DNA of 64,000 bases from CADEDH01 sp963732695 (GCA_963732695.1 CAVTAP010000001.1:124001-188000), one strand, 5' to 3'; shown: positions 16,071 through 24,454, numbered from the stretch's first letter. Program-made: numbers and translations. Notes: generated by a model not told the origin, from the sequence alone.

Positions 16071-17021
16071 TCAGCCACCGCATGTCTCGGCCGTTGCCAG
16101 CCACCGCCCTATCGCCGCGATCGCATGGTCGGCCTCGGGAAGCACGCCGGCGAACATGTGCCAGACGTGGGGCATGTCGTCGTAGAGCTGCTCGGTGACG
16201 TCCACGCCGTGGCGGCGGGCCCGTTCGGCGAATCGAGTGGTGTCGTCTCGCAGGATCTCCGCCCGGCTGGCCTGAAGCAGGATCGGCGGCAGCCCGTGCA
16301 GCTCGGCGAACAGCGGAGACGCGTAGGGATGCTCGTGCTGTGATCGATCGGCGTACAGGGCGGCGGATCCCTGCAGTCCGTCGCCGTCGATCAGGAGATC
16401 CGTCGAGGCACAGGCCGTCACCGATGCCCCTGATCCGGTGAGGTCCGTCCACGGGGAGAGGCCGATTCCGGCGCCCGGGAGGGCTACGTCGAGGTCGCGG
16501 AGGGCGACGAGCGTCGCCAGGGCGAGCCCTCCGCCGGCGGAGTTGCCGGCGACGGTGATCCGCGCCGCCGGGACGCCCTGAGCGAGCAGCCAGCGGTAGG
16601 TGGAAACGGCGTCGTCGACCGCCGCCGGGAAGCGGTGCTCGGGGGCGAGGCGGTAGGCGATCGACAGGACGCGCCGTCCCGTGGCCTTCGACAGGACCGC
16701 GGAGAACCATCGGTTGCTGGTGAGGGATCCGAGGGAGTAGGCGCCGCCGTGAAGGCTCAGCAGCACCGCATCACTGGTGACTCCACGAGCGACGACCCAC
16801 TCGGCGGCGACGCCGCCCGCATCGACGGCCTCAACCGACGTGCCCGCCGCCGGCATCGACGCGCTCTGGTCCATCACGGCCCGCTGTTCCGCCACCGACA
16901 GCCCAACGAGAGAGAACGAACGAAGCAGATCGGTCACGAACTCCAGCTCGGCACCAGGCACGACAGTCCCCCCTCCGTCACCTCGAGAGGGAGTGTTGCC
17001 GCTCGATGCCTCGGGTGCCAT
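16071..17021 (-). CDS. Alpha/beta hydrolase, hormone-sensitive-lipase-like esterase
   Basis: 316 residues. Oxyanion-hole motif HGGAYSLGS at 91-99 and nucleophile S161 in GNSAGG (usually GDSAGG) place it in the HSL/bacterial family IV esterases. YRLAPEHRFPAAVDD is also typical. The acid position sits in SRAEILRDD, where the usual GxxD is altered so that Glu may act as the acid, and a late HVWHMF supplies the histidine. It would hydrolyse acyl esters in the cytoplasm. Neighbours give no pathway. 15945-16070 downstream shows only an A-rich stretch and no gene. Confidence 0.87.
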   Translation of the reverse strand: MAPEASSGNTPSRGDGGGTVVPGAELEFVTDLLRSFSLVGLSVAEQRAVMDQSASMPAAGTSVEAVDAGGVAAEWVVARGVTSDAVLLSLHGGAYSLGSLTSNRWFSAVLSKATGRRVLSIAYRLAPEHRFPAAVDDAVSTYRWLLAQGVPAARITVAGNSAGGGLALATLVALRDLDVALPGAGIGLSPWTDLTGSGASVTACASTDLLIDGDGLQGSAALYADRSQHEHPYASPLFAELHGLPPILLQASRAEILRDDTTRFAERARRHGVDVTEQLYDDMPHVWHMFAGVLPEADHAIAAIGRWLATAETCGG

Positions 17022-17055
17022 CCATTTCGATGCCGATCCGAGCAGGTGAGTTCCC

Positions 17056-17061
17056 TACAGT
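17056..17061 (+). promoter_or_regulatory. Putative -10 box (TACAGT), leaderless start at 17068
   Basis: TACAGT ends 6 nt before GTG 17068 and directly abuts an earlier GTG at 17062; the spacing favours 17068 as the translated start. The identical hexamer occurs at 21787 and 61764 with the same spacing. Confidence 0.45.
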
Positions 17062-17067
17062 GTGCCG

Positions 17068-17319
17068 GTGGATGGACGACCGCTCGACGCACTCACGAAA
17101 GCGGGCCTCGTCGCTGCTGTTCTGGCCGTCCCCACCCTCCTGATCCCTCCGATCGGCGTGGCCTGCGCGCTCGTCGCTATCGCGTGCTCGGGAGCTGCGG
17201 TGTATCAAGCCCGCCGCGCCGGAGTTCGGAATCGGGTGGCGCTGCTCAGCTTGGCCGTGTCAGCCGGTCTGGTCGTTCTGGTCCTGATCGGCAGCGCGAT
17301 CTACGCCGCCGGTAACTGA
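17068..17319 (+). CDS. Small two-helix membrane protein (DUF4190-like)
   Basis: 83 residues from GTG 17068. Two hydrophobic spans (about residues 12-42, ending AACSGAA-like, and 55-80, LAVSAGLVVLVLIGS) are separated by a short basic turn (ARRAGVRNR), like the small DUF4190 membrane proteins of actinobacteria. Function unknown. Its 3' end overlaps the convergent GNAT gene by 60 bp. Confidence 0.6.
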   Translation: MDGRPLDALTKAGLVAAVLAVPTLLIPPIGVACALVAIACSGAAVYQARRAGVRNRVALLSLAVSAGLVVLVLIGSAIYAAGN

Positions 17320-17880
17320 CGACCGGGCCGCCGGCGGGGGATCGGTGACCAAACGGCTCCACATGACCACGTCGGGTTGGGCGCCCTTCACCGGCTCCCA
17401 CGCTCGCAACACGCCTTCGCGGACGAACCCGCTTCGTTCGGCCACACGCTGGGACGCCGAGTTCTCCGGATGCGTGGCCAGCTGCACCCGGATGATCCCG
17501 TGGTCCCGGAACACCCAGTCGGTCACCAGGTTCAGCGCCTCGGTGGCCAGCCCCCGGCCCCGGGCCCCGGAGTCGAGCCAGTAGAAGGCTTCCGCCCGGC
17601 GGGCCGCCGGGTCGATCTGGATCCCGATCTGGCCGCAGCACCCGTCGGACGGTGGGATCGTCACTGCGAATCGTGCGATGCCCTTCGGCCACCACGCCAG
17701 CGCCTGTCCGACCCAGTGCCGAGCCATGGCCTCCGTCATCGCCTCCGGCATCATCGTGAAGCGCGGGATCGCCGGGTCCTGACAGGCGGCGGCGATCGCC
17801 GCCGCATCATCGAGCCGGAACGGCCGCAGGGCGATCCGCCCAGTGGCCAGCGGAGGATCGGGAGGCAACAGATCGCTCAT
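17260..17880 (-). CDS. GNAT family N-acetyltransferase (RimJ/RimL-like)
   Basis: 206 residues from the ATG at 17880 (MSDLLPPDPPLATGRI). The RimJ/RimL pattern is clear: TGRIALRPFRLDDAAAI, GQIGIQIDPAARRAEAFYWL, and the acetyl-CoA binding loop GARGRGLATEALNLV, followed by NSASQRVAERSGFVREGVLR. Such enzymes acetylate N-terminal or side-chain amines of proteins or small molecules. The last ~20 residues overlap the convergent membrane-protein gene and are poorly conserved. Target unknown. Confidence 0.85.
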   Translation of the reverse strand: MSDLLPPDPPLATGRIALRPFRLDDAAAIAAACQDPAIPRFTMMPEAMTEAMARHWVGQALAWWPKGIARFAVTIPPSDGCCGQIGIQIDPAARRAEAFYWLDSGARGRGLATEALNLVTDWVFRDHGIIRVQLATHPENSASQRVAERSGFVREGVLRAWEPVKGAQPDVVMWSRLVTDPPPAARSSVTGGVDRAADQDQNDQTG

Positions 17881-17980
17881 CGGCCCAGTCTCCCAGCAGC
17901 GCCACCGACCCGGCGCCAATTCCCACGACCCGCAGCCCCGGAGCGGCGGCCGGTCCCCGTGGGAGCGGGGTCGGGGTCGG

Positions 17981-17986
17981 TAAGGT
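17981..17986 (+). promoter_or_regulatory. Putative -10 box (TAAGGT) for pyrE
   Basis: TAAGGT lies about 40 nt before the pyrE start, giving a short leader with AGGAG at 18017-18021 five bases before the GTG. Confidence 0.4.
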
Positions 17987-18026
17987 TTGACCCGAAGGCG
18001 ACCGAGCCCGCAGAACAGGAGCGACC

Positions 18027-18725
18027 GTGCCCGACAACCCCGACGCCGAGGCCCCCGAGCTTGCTCACATCGACGGCGTACCGCTCGACGAGCTGGTCAC
18101 GGCGGCCCGTCAGTTGCTGCGGGACAAGGCGGTCAGTGAGTTCGACCCGCCGATCCGGTTGGCGTCGGGCCAGCTCTCCCGGTTCTTCATCGACGGCAAG
18201 GCCGGCCTGGCCCACGCCGCCGACCTCCGCCTGGCCTGCCGAACCCTCCACCGCCTGGTGGAGGCGGCCGGGATCGACTGGGACGCCGTGGGCGGCCTCA
18301 CCCTCGGCGCCGACCACCTGGCGGTGGGCATGGCCCTGGCCGCCGACCGGCAATGGTTCTTCGTGCGCAAGGAGCCCAAGGACCGGGGCACCGGCCGTCA
18401 GATCGAAGGGGCCACGATCGGCGCTGGCACCCGGGTGGTGGCCGTGGAGGACGTGGTGTCCACCGGCACCTCCTTGTTCAAGGCGATCGACGTGATCGAG
18501 GCCGCCGGAGCCTCGGTGGTGGCCGCCGTCACCCTGATCGACCGGGGCGGCGGCGCCGGCGAGATCCTGGCCGGCCGCAACATCCCCTACCTCCACATCG
18601 CCGCCCACACCGACCTGGGCCTGCCCCCGGTGGCCAGCGCCTCCGCCCTGGCCCAGTCGGCCGGCGGTGCCACCAAAACCGCCGGGGCCACCACCGGCGG
18701 CGCCGACAGCGGCGCCGGGGCCTGA
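18027..18725 (+). CDS. pyrE: Orotate phosphoribosyltransferase
   Basis: 232 residues from GTG 18027, with AGGAG 5 nt upstream. The PRPP-binding motif VVAVEDVVSTGTS, the flexible-loop RKEPKDRGTGRQIEG and SGQLSRFFIDGK identify a type I phosphoribosyltransferase that makes OMP from orotate and PRPP in pyrimidine synthesis. The last ~25 residues are Ala/Gly/Thr-rich, low complexity and probably disordered. pyrC follows 13 bp downstream, so the two consecutive pathway enzymes are cotranscribed. Confidence 0.9.
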   Translation: MPDNPDAEAPELAHIDGVPLDELVTAARQLLRDKAVSEFDPPIRLASGQLSRFFIDGKAGLAHAADLRLACRTLHRLVEAAGIDWDAVGGLTLGADHLAVGMALAADRQWFFVRKEPKDRGTGRQIEGATIGAGTRVVAVEDVVSTGTSLFKAIDVIEAAGASVVAAVTLIDRGGGAGEILAGRNIPYLHIAAHTDLGLPPVASASALAQSAGGATKTAGATTGGADSGAGA

Positions 18726-18738
18726 CGGGAGTCGGGTG

Positions 18739-19857
18739 ATGGAGCTCGGCACCGAGGCCCGTACGGAGACGGCACCCGTGGGCGGGCCACCATCGGTGGA
18801 GATCGCCCGCCCCGACGATTGGCACGTCCATCTGCGCGACGACGAGATGTTGGCCGCGGTGGCCCCCATCACCGCCGCCACCTTCCGCTACGCCCTGGTG
18901 ATGCCGAACCTGGTACCGCCGATCGCCTCGGCGGCGGCCGCCGCCGACTACCGCCAGCGCATCCTCGACGTGGTCGGCCCGCCCCCCGAGGGCCGGGAGC
19001 CGTTCGTGCCGATCATGACGGCCTACCTGAGTCCCGAGCTCGACATCGACGATCTGCGCCGGGGGGCCCAGGCCGGCATCTGGCGGGCCGTGAAGTACTA
19101 CCCGGCTGGCGCCACCACCAACTCCGAGCACGGCGGGTCGTCGCTGCCGGCCTGTGGCGCCGTGCTCGACGCCCTGTGCGATATGGGGCTACCCCTGCTG
19201 GTGCACGCCGAGTCGACCGACCCGACCATCGACATCTTCGACCGGGAACGGGCCTTCCTCGACGCCGAGCTCGCCCCGGTGGCCGATGCCTGGCCCGAGC
19301 TGGCCGTCACCGTGGAGCACGTGTCGACCCGGGCCGGCGTGGAGTTCGTGGCCGACCACCCCCAGGTGCGGGGCTCGATCACCCCCCACCACCTGCGCTG
19401 CGACCGGTCCGACCTGGTGGCCAACGGCCTGCGGCCCGACCTGTACTGCAAGCCGATCATCAACTCGGCCGACGACCGGGAGGCCCTGGTGGCGGCGGCC
19501 ACGTCGGGCTCGCCCGACTGGTTCCTGGGCACCGATTCGGCCCCCCACCCCACCACCCACAAGTACACCGACCGGGCCAAGCCGGGGATCTTCAACGCCC
19601 CCTTCGCCCTACCGGTGGTGGCCGAGGTGTTCCACCGGGCCGGTGCCCTCGGCCACCTGGAAGCGTTCGTCTCCCTCAACGGCTGCGGCCACTACGGCTA
19701 CCCGCCGTCGGGGGAGAAGCTGCGGTTGACCCGGGTGGCCGAAGGCTGCGGCTCCACCGGCGAACCGATCCCCGACTCGGTGGTCACCGCCGATGGTCAG
19801 CAGGTGATCATCTTCGGTGTCGACGAAGCCCGCTGCTGGCGGGTCGAATGGCTCTAA
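18739..19857 (+). CDS. pyrC: Dihydroorotase, E. coli PyrC (class II) type
   Basis: 372 residues from ATG 18739. It matches class II dihydroorotase: Zn ligands H29 and H31 in DDWHVHLRD, the substrate loop MPNLVPP, the carboxylated bridging lysine K119 in AVKYYPAGATTNSE, LVHAESTD, EHVSTRAG, HHLRCDR and DSAPH. The enzyme cyclises carbamoyl aspartate to dihydroorotate, two steps before PyrE. Actinobacteria more often carry the longer class I enzyme in a pyrR-B-C-carAB operon, so this pyrE-pyrC pairing is unusual. Confidence 0.92.
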   Translation: MELGTEARTETAPVGGPPSVEIARPDDWHVHLRDDEMLAAVAPITAATFRYALVMPNLVPPIASAAAAADYRQRILDVVGPPPEGREPFVPIMTAYLSPELDIDDLRRGAQAGIWRAVKYYPAGATTNSEHGGSSLPACGAVLDALCDMGLPLLVHAESTDPTIDIFDRERAFLDAELAPVADAWPELAVTVEHVSTRAGVEFVADHPQVRGSITPHHLRCDRSDLVANGLRPDLYCKPIINSADDREALVAAATSGSPDWFLGTDSAPHPTTHKYTDRAKPGIFNAPFALPVVAEVFHRAGALGHLEAFVSLNGCGHYGYPPSGEKLRLTRVAEGCGSTGEPIPDSVVTADGQQVIIFGVDEARCWRVEWL

Positions 19858-19948
19858 TCCGGGGGGCTCGCGCCCCCGGCGGCTCCGCCACCTCCCCATC
19901 AGCCGGTGGGGCCCCACCCACCGGCGCCGGCTTCGCCGGCCCGGAGGA
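19858..19948. repeat. Intergenic hairpin cluster A (convergent 3' ends)
   Basis: Four stem-loops fill the gap between pyrC and the PEP-swivel gene: GGGGGC/GCCCCC around TCGC (19862-19877), GGCGG/CCGCC (19878-19889), the 14-bp palindrome at 19905-19918, and GCCGGC-TTC-GCCGGC (19926-19940). The last has the same triloop design as clusters C and D. Probably bidirectional termination or mRNA 3'-end protection. Confidence 0.6.
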
Positions 19949-21727
19949 TCACCCGGCTTCGATGACCGTGACGGTGCCGGCGGTGCCGTCGACCTCGATG
20001 AGGGCGCCGTCGGGGATGCGGAGGGTGGCGTCGTTGGCCGACACCACGCAGGGGATACCGAGCTCCCGGCTCACGATCACGGCGTGGCTCATGACGGCGC
20101 CGACGTCGACCACCACGGCCTCGGCCGCCACGAACAGGGGCGTCCACGACGGGTCGGTGAGGGGGGCGACGAGCACGTCGCCGGGGGCGAGACCCCGGGG
20201 GTCGGCCGGGTTGGTCACCACCCGGGCCCGGCCCCGGGCCTTGCCCGGGCAGCCGGGCAGGCCGGTGAGCGTCTCGCCCACCGGTAGGGGAGGGAGCTGC
20301 CGGCTCCGCAACGCCCACTGGTCGAGCGGCGGCTGTTGGCCGGCGAAGAAGAACGGCGGGATCCGCTCGGCCAGCTTGGCGTGCTGGGCCCGCCGGTCGG
20401 CGATCAGCTGCCGGCAGCTGGTGGGGTCGGCCAGGTAGGCGTCGATCTCGTCGTCGACCAGGAACCACAGGTCGCCCTTCTGGCCGCCCGATCGCTCGAC
20501 CAGCCGCCGGTCGAGCTCCATGGCCCGCAGCCGGGACCCGTGGATGGCCCGCACCACAGTGGTCTTGGACCGCTCCCGGGCCCGGGAGTGGAGGCGGGCC
20601 GACCGCAGGGCCATACGGAACAGGCTTCGGACCGGCCGCTTGAGCCGGGCCAGGCAGTCGGCTTCGGCCGCCGCCGCCTCGGCCGCCAGCCGATGGCCCT
20701 GGGCGGCGGGGTCGTGGCTGTCGTCGGTGGCCCGGAGCCGGTCGATCAACACCAGGGCCAGGTTCGGGTCGGTCTCCCAGGTGTCGAACGCCGTGTCCCA
20801 CTCGTTGGGCCCCCGGGAGCCGAACCGGGCCAGGAAGGCCTCGAACCCGTTCCACCAGGCGGCGGCCTCGGGGTGCTCGGTGGCGGCGGCCCGGAGCCGG
20901 TCGGCCAGATCGTGGGGGCCGGCGTCGAACACGGCGGCCACCGGCGCCGCCGCCCGGGCCTGGCGGCTGAGGACCCACATGGCGGCGCTGGGGGCGGCCG
21001 AGTCGACGTCGCCCAGCCCGGCCAGGAGGCGGCTGGCCAGGAGGGGCTCGCCGAGCTGGCGCTCGCAGATGCTGTTGAGCACGGCCACCGCCGTGCCGGC
21101 CCCCACGCTGATCACGAGGTGGTGCTCGAACAGGTCGGCGAAGAGCGCGATCACCGTGTCGACGGAGCGGCGCAGCTCGACGTCGGTGGCGGTGGCCGTG
21201 TCGGGGAGGGAGGCGACGAAGGCGTCGACCCGTCGCTGGTCCTCGGCCAGGCGGGGCAGCTCGGTGGTGCGGAGCAGGCGCCACAGGTAGCGGACCCCGG
21301 CCAGGGTGGCCCGCCGGTTCCGTTCGTGGGGATCGGGGGTGTAGGGCGGGGGTTCCTCGCCCACGCCGAGGTAGTTGACGTCGGCATCGGTGGCTTTGCC
21401 CCCGGGGGTACGGGCCGACGCCAGGCGCTGGATGCTGAGGTTGAGGTAGGCGTAGCCGCCGAACACCCCGGAGCCGACGGCGGTGGTGACCGGGATCGGG
21501 CTCAGCTCCTCGGGCCGGATCAGGCCGGTGGTGAGCAGGGCCCGGCGCATCGCCGTCTCGGCCGCGTCGGCCGCCACCGAGAAGCTGAGCGGGGTGAACA
21601 CCTCGGGGTAGACCTCGCCGGCGTTGCCCCGGGTGTAGACGCTGAAGCGGTCGCTCGGGTCGTGGCCCACCCAGGTGTCGGCGCTGCCCGGGGGGCCCAC
21701 CGGCTTCCAGATCCCGTTGGTCGTCAT
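19949..21727 (-). CDS. PEP-utilising enzyme-like protein: swivelling His domain without ATP-grasp
   Basis: 592 residues from ATG 21727, with AGGGGGAA about 9 nt upstream. The last ~90 residues are the phosphohistidine swivel domain of PEP synthase and rifampin phosphotransferase: GCPGKARGRARVV, then the His motif MSHAVIVSRELGIPCVV. The first 450 residues resemble the long helical linker of rifampin phosphotransferase-type proteins (RFGSRGPNEWD; KGDLWFLVDDEIDAY). No N-terminal ATP-grasp domain is present, so it cannot generate the phosphohistidine alone. Function unknown; a partner kinase elsewhere is possible. Confidence 0.75.
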   Translation of the reverse strand: MTTNGIWKPVGPPGSADTWVGHDPSDRFSVYTRGNAGEVYPEVFTPLSFSVAADAAETAMRRALLTTGLIRPEELSPIPVTTAVGSGVFGGYAYLNLSIQRLASARTPGGKATDADVNYLGVGEEPPPYTPDPHERNRRATLAGVRYLWRLLRTTELPRLAEDQRRVDAFVASLPDTATATDVELRRSVDTVIALFADLFEHHLVISVGAGTAVAVLNSICERQLGEPLLASRLLAGLGDVDSAAPSAAMWVLSRQARAAAPVAAVFDAGPHDLADRLRAAATEHPEAAAWWNGFEAFLARFGSRGPNEWDTAFDTWETDPNLALVLIDRLRATDDSHDPAAQGHRLAAEAAAAEADCLARLKRPVRSLFRMALRSARLHSRARERSKTTVVRAIHGSRLRAMELDRRLVERSGGQKGDLWFLVDDEIDAYLADPTSCRQLIADRRAQHAKLAERIPPFFFAGQQPPLDQWALRSRQLPPLPVGETLTGLPGCPGKARGRARVVTNPADPRGLAPGDVLVAPLTDPSWTPLFVAAEAVVVDVGAVMSHAVIVSRELGIPCVVSANDATLRIPDGALIEVDGTAGTVTVIEAG

Positions 21728-21786
21728 CGTCGCCGTTCCCCCTGGTCCCGTAGCTGCGGTTCCCCATGGTTACCAGATCGGAGCCC

Positions 21787-21792
21787 TACAGT
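21787..21792 (+). promoter_or_regulatory. Putative -10 box (TACAGT) for leaderless SNase-LTD mRNA
   Basis: TACAGT ends 6 nt before GTG 21799, supporting that codon as the start of the lipoprotein signal peptide. Confidence 0.45.
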
Positions 21793-21798
21793 GTCCGG

Positions 21799-22664
21799 GT
21801 GTTGCGCGTTCGGTTGGCCGCTGGTGCCGCATCGGCCCTCCTGGCTGGGGCCGGGTGCGCCTCGTCGACGGTGGCGCCGACGGCCACCGGCCGCGGCGAG
21901 CCGGATCGGGCACGGCGCCGGGTGAGCCAGTGCCGGGGGAGCCGGTGGAGCTGGAGCGGCTGATCGACGGCGACTCGATGGAGCTGCGAATCTACGGTGA
22001 GACGGTGGAGGTGCGGCTGCGGGGCATCAACGCCCCCGAGTTGCGGCTGGTCAGCGGGGAGGCGAGCTGCAACGGGCGGGAGGCCCGGGCGGCGATGGAG
22101 GCGGTGCTGGCTGCCGGCGACCTGCGCTTCGACGGCGGCGAGACCGACCGGTTCGATCGGGTGCTGGGCGATCTGTACACCGGTACCCGGGCCGTCGACG
22201 GGGCGATGGTGAGCCAGGGGTGGGCGCTGGCGTTGTGGTCGGCCGACGATCCGGCTCTCGTCGCCGCCATGGAGGACGCGGCCGCCGCCGGGGCAGGGCT
22301 GTGGGGCCCGACCTGCGGGGAGCCGGCGGCCGCCGTGGAGGTGGGCGACGTGCAGCCCGACCCCAAGGGTCGGGACGAGGATCACCTGAACGACGAGTGG
22401 ATCGAGATCACCAACCCGGGCGGGTCGGCGGTGGATCTGGCGGGGTGGAGCGTGGCCGACGAGACCACCTCGAACCGGTTCGAGCTGCCGGCCCGCTCCC
22501 TGGCGGCGGGAGCCACGCTACGGATACACACCGGCTCGGGGGCCGACACCGCCACCGATGTCTACCTCGACCAGCGGGACCCGGTCTGGAGCAACTCGGG
22601 CGAGACGGTGCTGGTGGCCGATCCGGCCGGGGTGATCGTGGCCCACCGCTTCCTGGCCGGATGA
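21799..22664 (+). pseudogene. Secreted SNase-like nuclease with lamin-tail domain, frameshifted after the signal peptide
   Basis: GTG 21799 opens a lipoprotein signal peptide (VLRVRLAAGAASALLAGAGC, with lipobox LAGAGC). That frame ends after ~55 codons, and the nuclease continues in another frame from about 21900-21920 (GTAPGEPVPGEPVELERL). The thermonuclease core has IDGDSMELRIYG, RLRGINAPE and DRFDRVLGDLY with catalytic Arg/Glu equivalents. A lamin-tail (LTD) domain follows: DEWIEITNPGGSAVDLAGW...SGETVLV. Such exported lipoproteins degrade extracellular DNA or RNA. The break needs one lost or two gained bases; it may be real or an assembly error. Confidence 0.75.
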
Positions 22665-22705
22665 CGCCACGGCTGTTCTGCGGGCTGACGTGACCGGGAG
22701 CACAT

Positions 22706-23236
22706 CTAGCGATCGGGTTCGACGTCCTCGTGGTAGAGGACGGCGAACCGCTCGAAGACCACCGGGATGTCGGGGTGGAAGTCGAGTCCGAGACTGGCGA
22801 ACCGGCGGGTGAAGTACCAGGTGTGGGCATCGAGCCACCACTCCCGTGTCCGGTCGCCCTCGCCTTCGTCCCAGGCGAACGCCTCGTCCACCGACGACAG
22901 CGGGCCGATCCTCACGTCGGTCACCTCCACCACGGCGCGAGGTCGCATCGTGCCGTCGGTGACGATGCTGCGGTCCCCGACCGCAGGTACCGGGTCGCCG
23001 TCGGCTTCGTAGTCGCTCAACGCCCCCGCCGTCGCCCGCTTCGGCCCGTGGACCACGAGCGCGACGAGCTCGTCGGCCAGCTCCGCCGAGTCGCCGAAGC
23101 ACCACGCTGGCGGTACGGGCAGACCTTGATCCGAGCCGGACTCGTGCAGGAAGCGGGCCCAGAAGCTGGCGACCGCCGCCGGATCGGGAGCGCCGATCGG
23201 CGTGACGTAGCGGTGGTCGCGGTCGGTCTCACCCAT
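22706..23236 (-). CDS. ASCH domain protein
   Basis: 176 residues from ATG 23236. The ASCH/PUA-like pattern is present: GDSAELADELVALVVHGPKRATAGAL (G-x-K-x-x-T-x-G-x-L) then GDRSIVTDGTMRPRAVVEVTDV and EGDRTREWWLDAH. ASCH proteins bind RNA, and some hydrolyse N4-acetylcytidine. A TACTCT box 6 nt before the start (23248-23243) suggests a leaderless message. Function is inferred only at family level. Confidence 0.85.
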   Translation of the reverse strand: MGETDRDHRYVTPIGAPDPAAVASFWARFLHESGSDQGLPVPPAWCFGDSAELADELVALVVHGPKRATAGALSDYEADGDPVPAVGDRSIVTDGTMRPRAVVEVTDVRIGPLSSVDEAFAWDEGEGDRTREWWLDAHTWYFTRRFASLGLDFHPDIPVVFERFAVLYHEDVEPDR

Positions 23237-23242
23237 CAGGCG

Positions 23243-23248
23243 AGAGTA
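23243..23248 (-). promoter_or_regulatory. Putative -10 box (TACTCT) for leaderless ASCH mRNA
   Basis: Read on the minus strand, TACTCT ends 6 nt before the ASCH gene's ATG at 23236. Confidence 0.4.
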
Positions 23249-23331
23249 CGCCGTTGCCGACGATCATGGTCGACCTGTTTGCTCCCCACGAAGCGGACTG
23301 TCGACCAGGCCTTGCGGGCGGTCCCGCTACT

Positions 23332-23346
23332 TGCATAGCCTATGCA
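23332..23346. promoter_or_regulatory. 15-bp palindrome over the MarR start codon (autoregulatory operator)
   Basis: TGCATAG-C-CTATGCA is a perfect inverted repeat with 7-bp arms. The regulator's ATG at 23342 lies inside its right arm. MarR proteins typically bind such 12-20 bp palindromes and repress their own genes; the placement would block transcription initiation or early elongation. Confidence 0.55.
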
Positions 23347-23866
23347 TGTGTTGGCCGCGAACAAGCTCGGTGCCCTCGGAGTCGTGTTGTCCGACCGGAT
23401 GGACGAGGCTCTTGGGGGGCTCTCGCCCAGCGCGTCAGCCGTGTTGTCGATGCTCCACTTCAAGCCCGAGCTCACCACGACGTCGTTGGCTGCGATCTGC
23501 GGCGTTCGTCAGCCGACGACCGTTCGACTGATCGACGGGCTCGTGCGCCTCGGCATGATCGAACGTCGGAAGGTACAAGGCCGGGCCACCCCGCTCGTGG
23601 TCACCGAGTTGGGCCACGAGACCACACTGGCGCTACAGCGTGCCCGGCTGGCGACCCTGCAGGACCTCCTCGCCCCACTTGATCGTGAGGAACAACGTGT
23701 CTTCGAGGCGTTCGTTGATCGAATCATCGCCGGAGCGACAACGAGCCGTGGCTCAGCGCGAACCACCTGTCGATTGTGCGAGCACGACATCTGTGAGCCC
23801 GGACTCTGCCCGGTCGGCAACCGGGCCGACGAGCTCGACGGCGACAACACTCCGAGTACCAGCTGA
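23342..23866 (+). CDS. MarR-family transcriptional regulator with C-terminal cysteine cluster
   Basis: 174 residues from ATG 23342. A winged-helix MarR core is visible: LSPSASAVLSMLHFKPELTT, LAAICGVRQPTTVRLIDGLVRLGMIERRKV (recognition helix) and ATPLVVTELGHE (wing). The C-terminus has CRLCEHDICEPGLCP, four cysteines that could bind zinc. No ribosome site precedes the ATG, so it may be translated leaderless. It lies 6 nt before the gamma-carbonic-anhydrase-like gene and probably controls it. Confidence 0.85.
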   Translation: MHVLAANKLGALGVVLSDRMDEALGGLSPSASAVLSMLHFKPELTTTSLAAICGVRQPTTVRLIDGLVRLGMIERRKVQGRATPLVVTELGHETTLALQRARLATLQDLLAPLDREEQRVFEAFVDRIIAGATTSRGSARTTCRLCEHDICEPGLCPVGNRADELDGDNTPSTS

Positions 23867-23872
23867 AAGTAG

Positions 23873-24454
23873 GTGGGTATGACCGCGCCCAGCGACCGCC
23901 CTGCATGCATACATCCCGACGCCACGGTGTTTCCTGACGCAACCGTCCGGGGCGATGTCAGGATCGGGGCCGGGGCGCGTATCGGCAGCGGTGCTCGGCT
24001 GATCGCTGAACCAGGTGCGTCGATCAGCGTGGGCGACTTCACGATCGTGATGGAGAACGCTGTGCTTCGGGCCACGGTCCGGCAATCTCTCGTCATTGGC
24101 AGCCACTGCCTCATCGGACCCCAGACCCACATCGTGGGTGCCACCGTGGCCGACGAGGTCTTCGTCGCCACCGGTGCATCCGTGTTTCATGGGGCAATTC
24201 TGGAGACGGGCACGGAGGTGCGGATCAACGGCGTCGTCCATCTCAGGACCCGACTTGTAGCGGGAACCACCGTTCCCATCGGCTGGATCGCGATCGGCGA
24301 TCCTGCACGCATCCTCCCGCCCGACCGTCACGAGGAGATCTGGTCGCTGCAGGAGCCGCTCGACTTTCCCGGCTTCGTCTACGGCGTGGACCGGGGCGCG
24401 AATCACCCGATGCGGGCGATCACGAGGGCCATGTCGCATCGGCTCAGCGGGTGA
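23873..24454 (+). CDS. Left-handed beta-helix (hexapeptide) protein, gamma-carbonic-anhydrase-like
   Basis: 191-193 residues; starts GTG 23873 and ATG 23879 are both possible, the ATG giving the more usual N-terminus. Hexapeptide repeats (IHPDATVFPDATVRGDVRIG, IGAGARIGSGARLI, LVIGSHCLIGPQTHIVG) form the left-handed beta helix, and GVVHLRTRLVAGTTVPIGWIAIGDPARILP is typical of gamma-CA-like proteins. The usual three metal histidines are only partly evident (one in FHGA, one in HLRT), so carbonic anhydrase activity is uncertain. It is probably in one operon with the MarR gene upstream. Confidence 0.75.
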   Translation: MGMTAPSDRPACIHPDATVFPDATVRGDVRIGAGARIGSGARLIAEPGASISVGDFTIVMENAVLRATVRQSLVIGSHCLIGPQTHIVGATVADEVFVATGASVFHGAILETGTEVRINGVVHLRTRLVAGTTVPIGWIAIGDPARILPPDRHEEIWSLQEPLDFPGFVYGVDRGANHPMRAITRAMSHRLSG

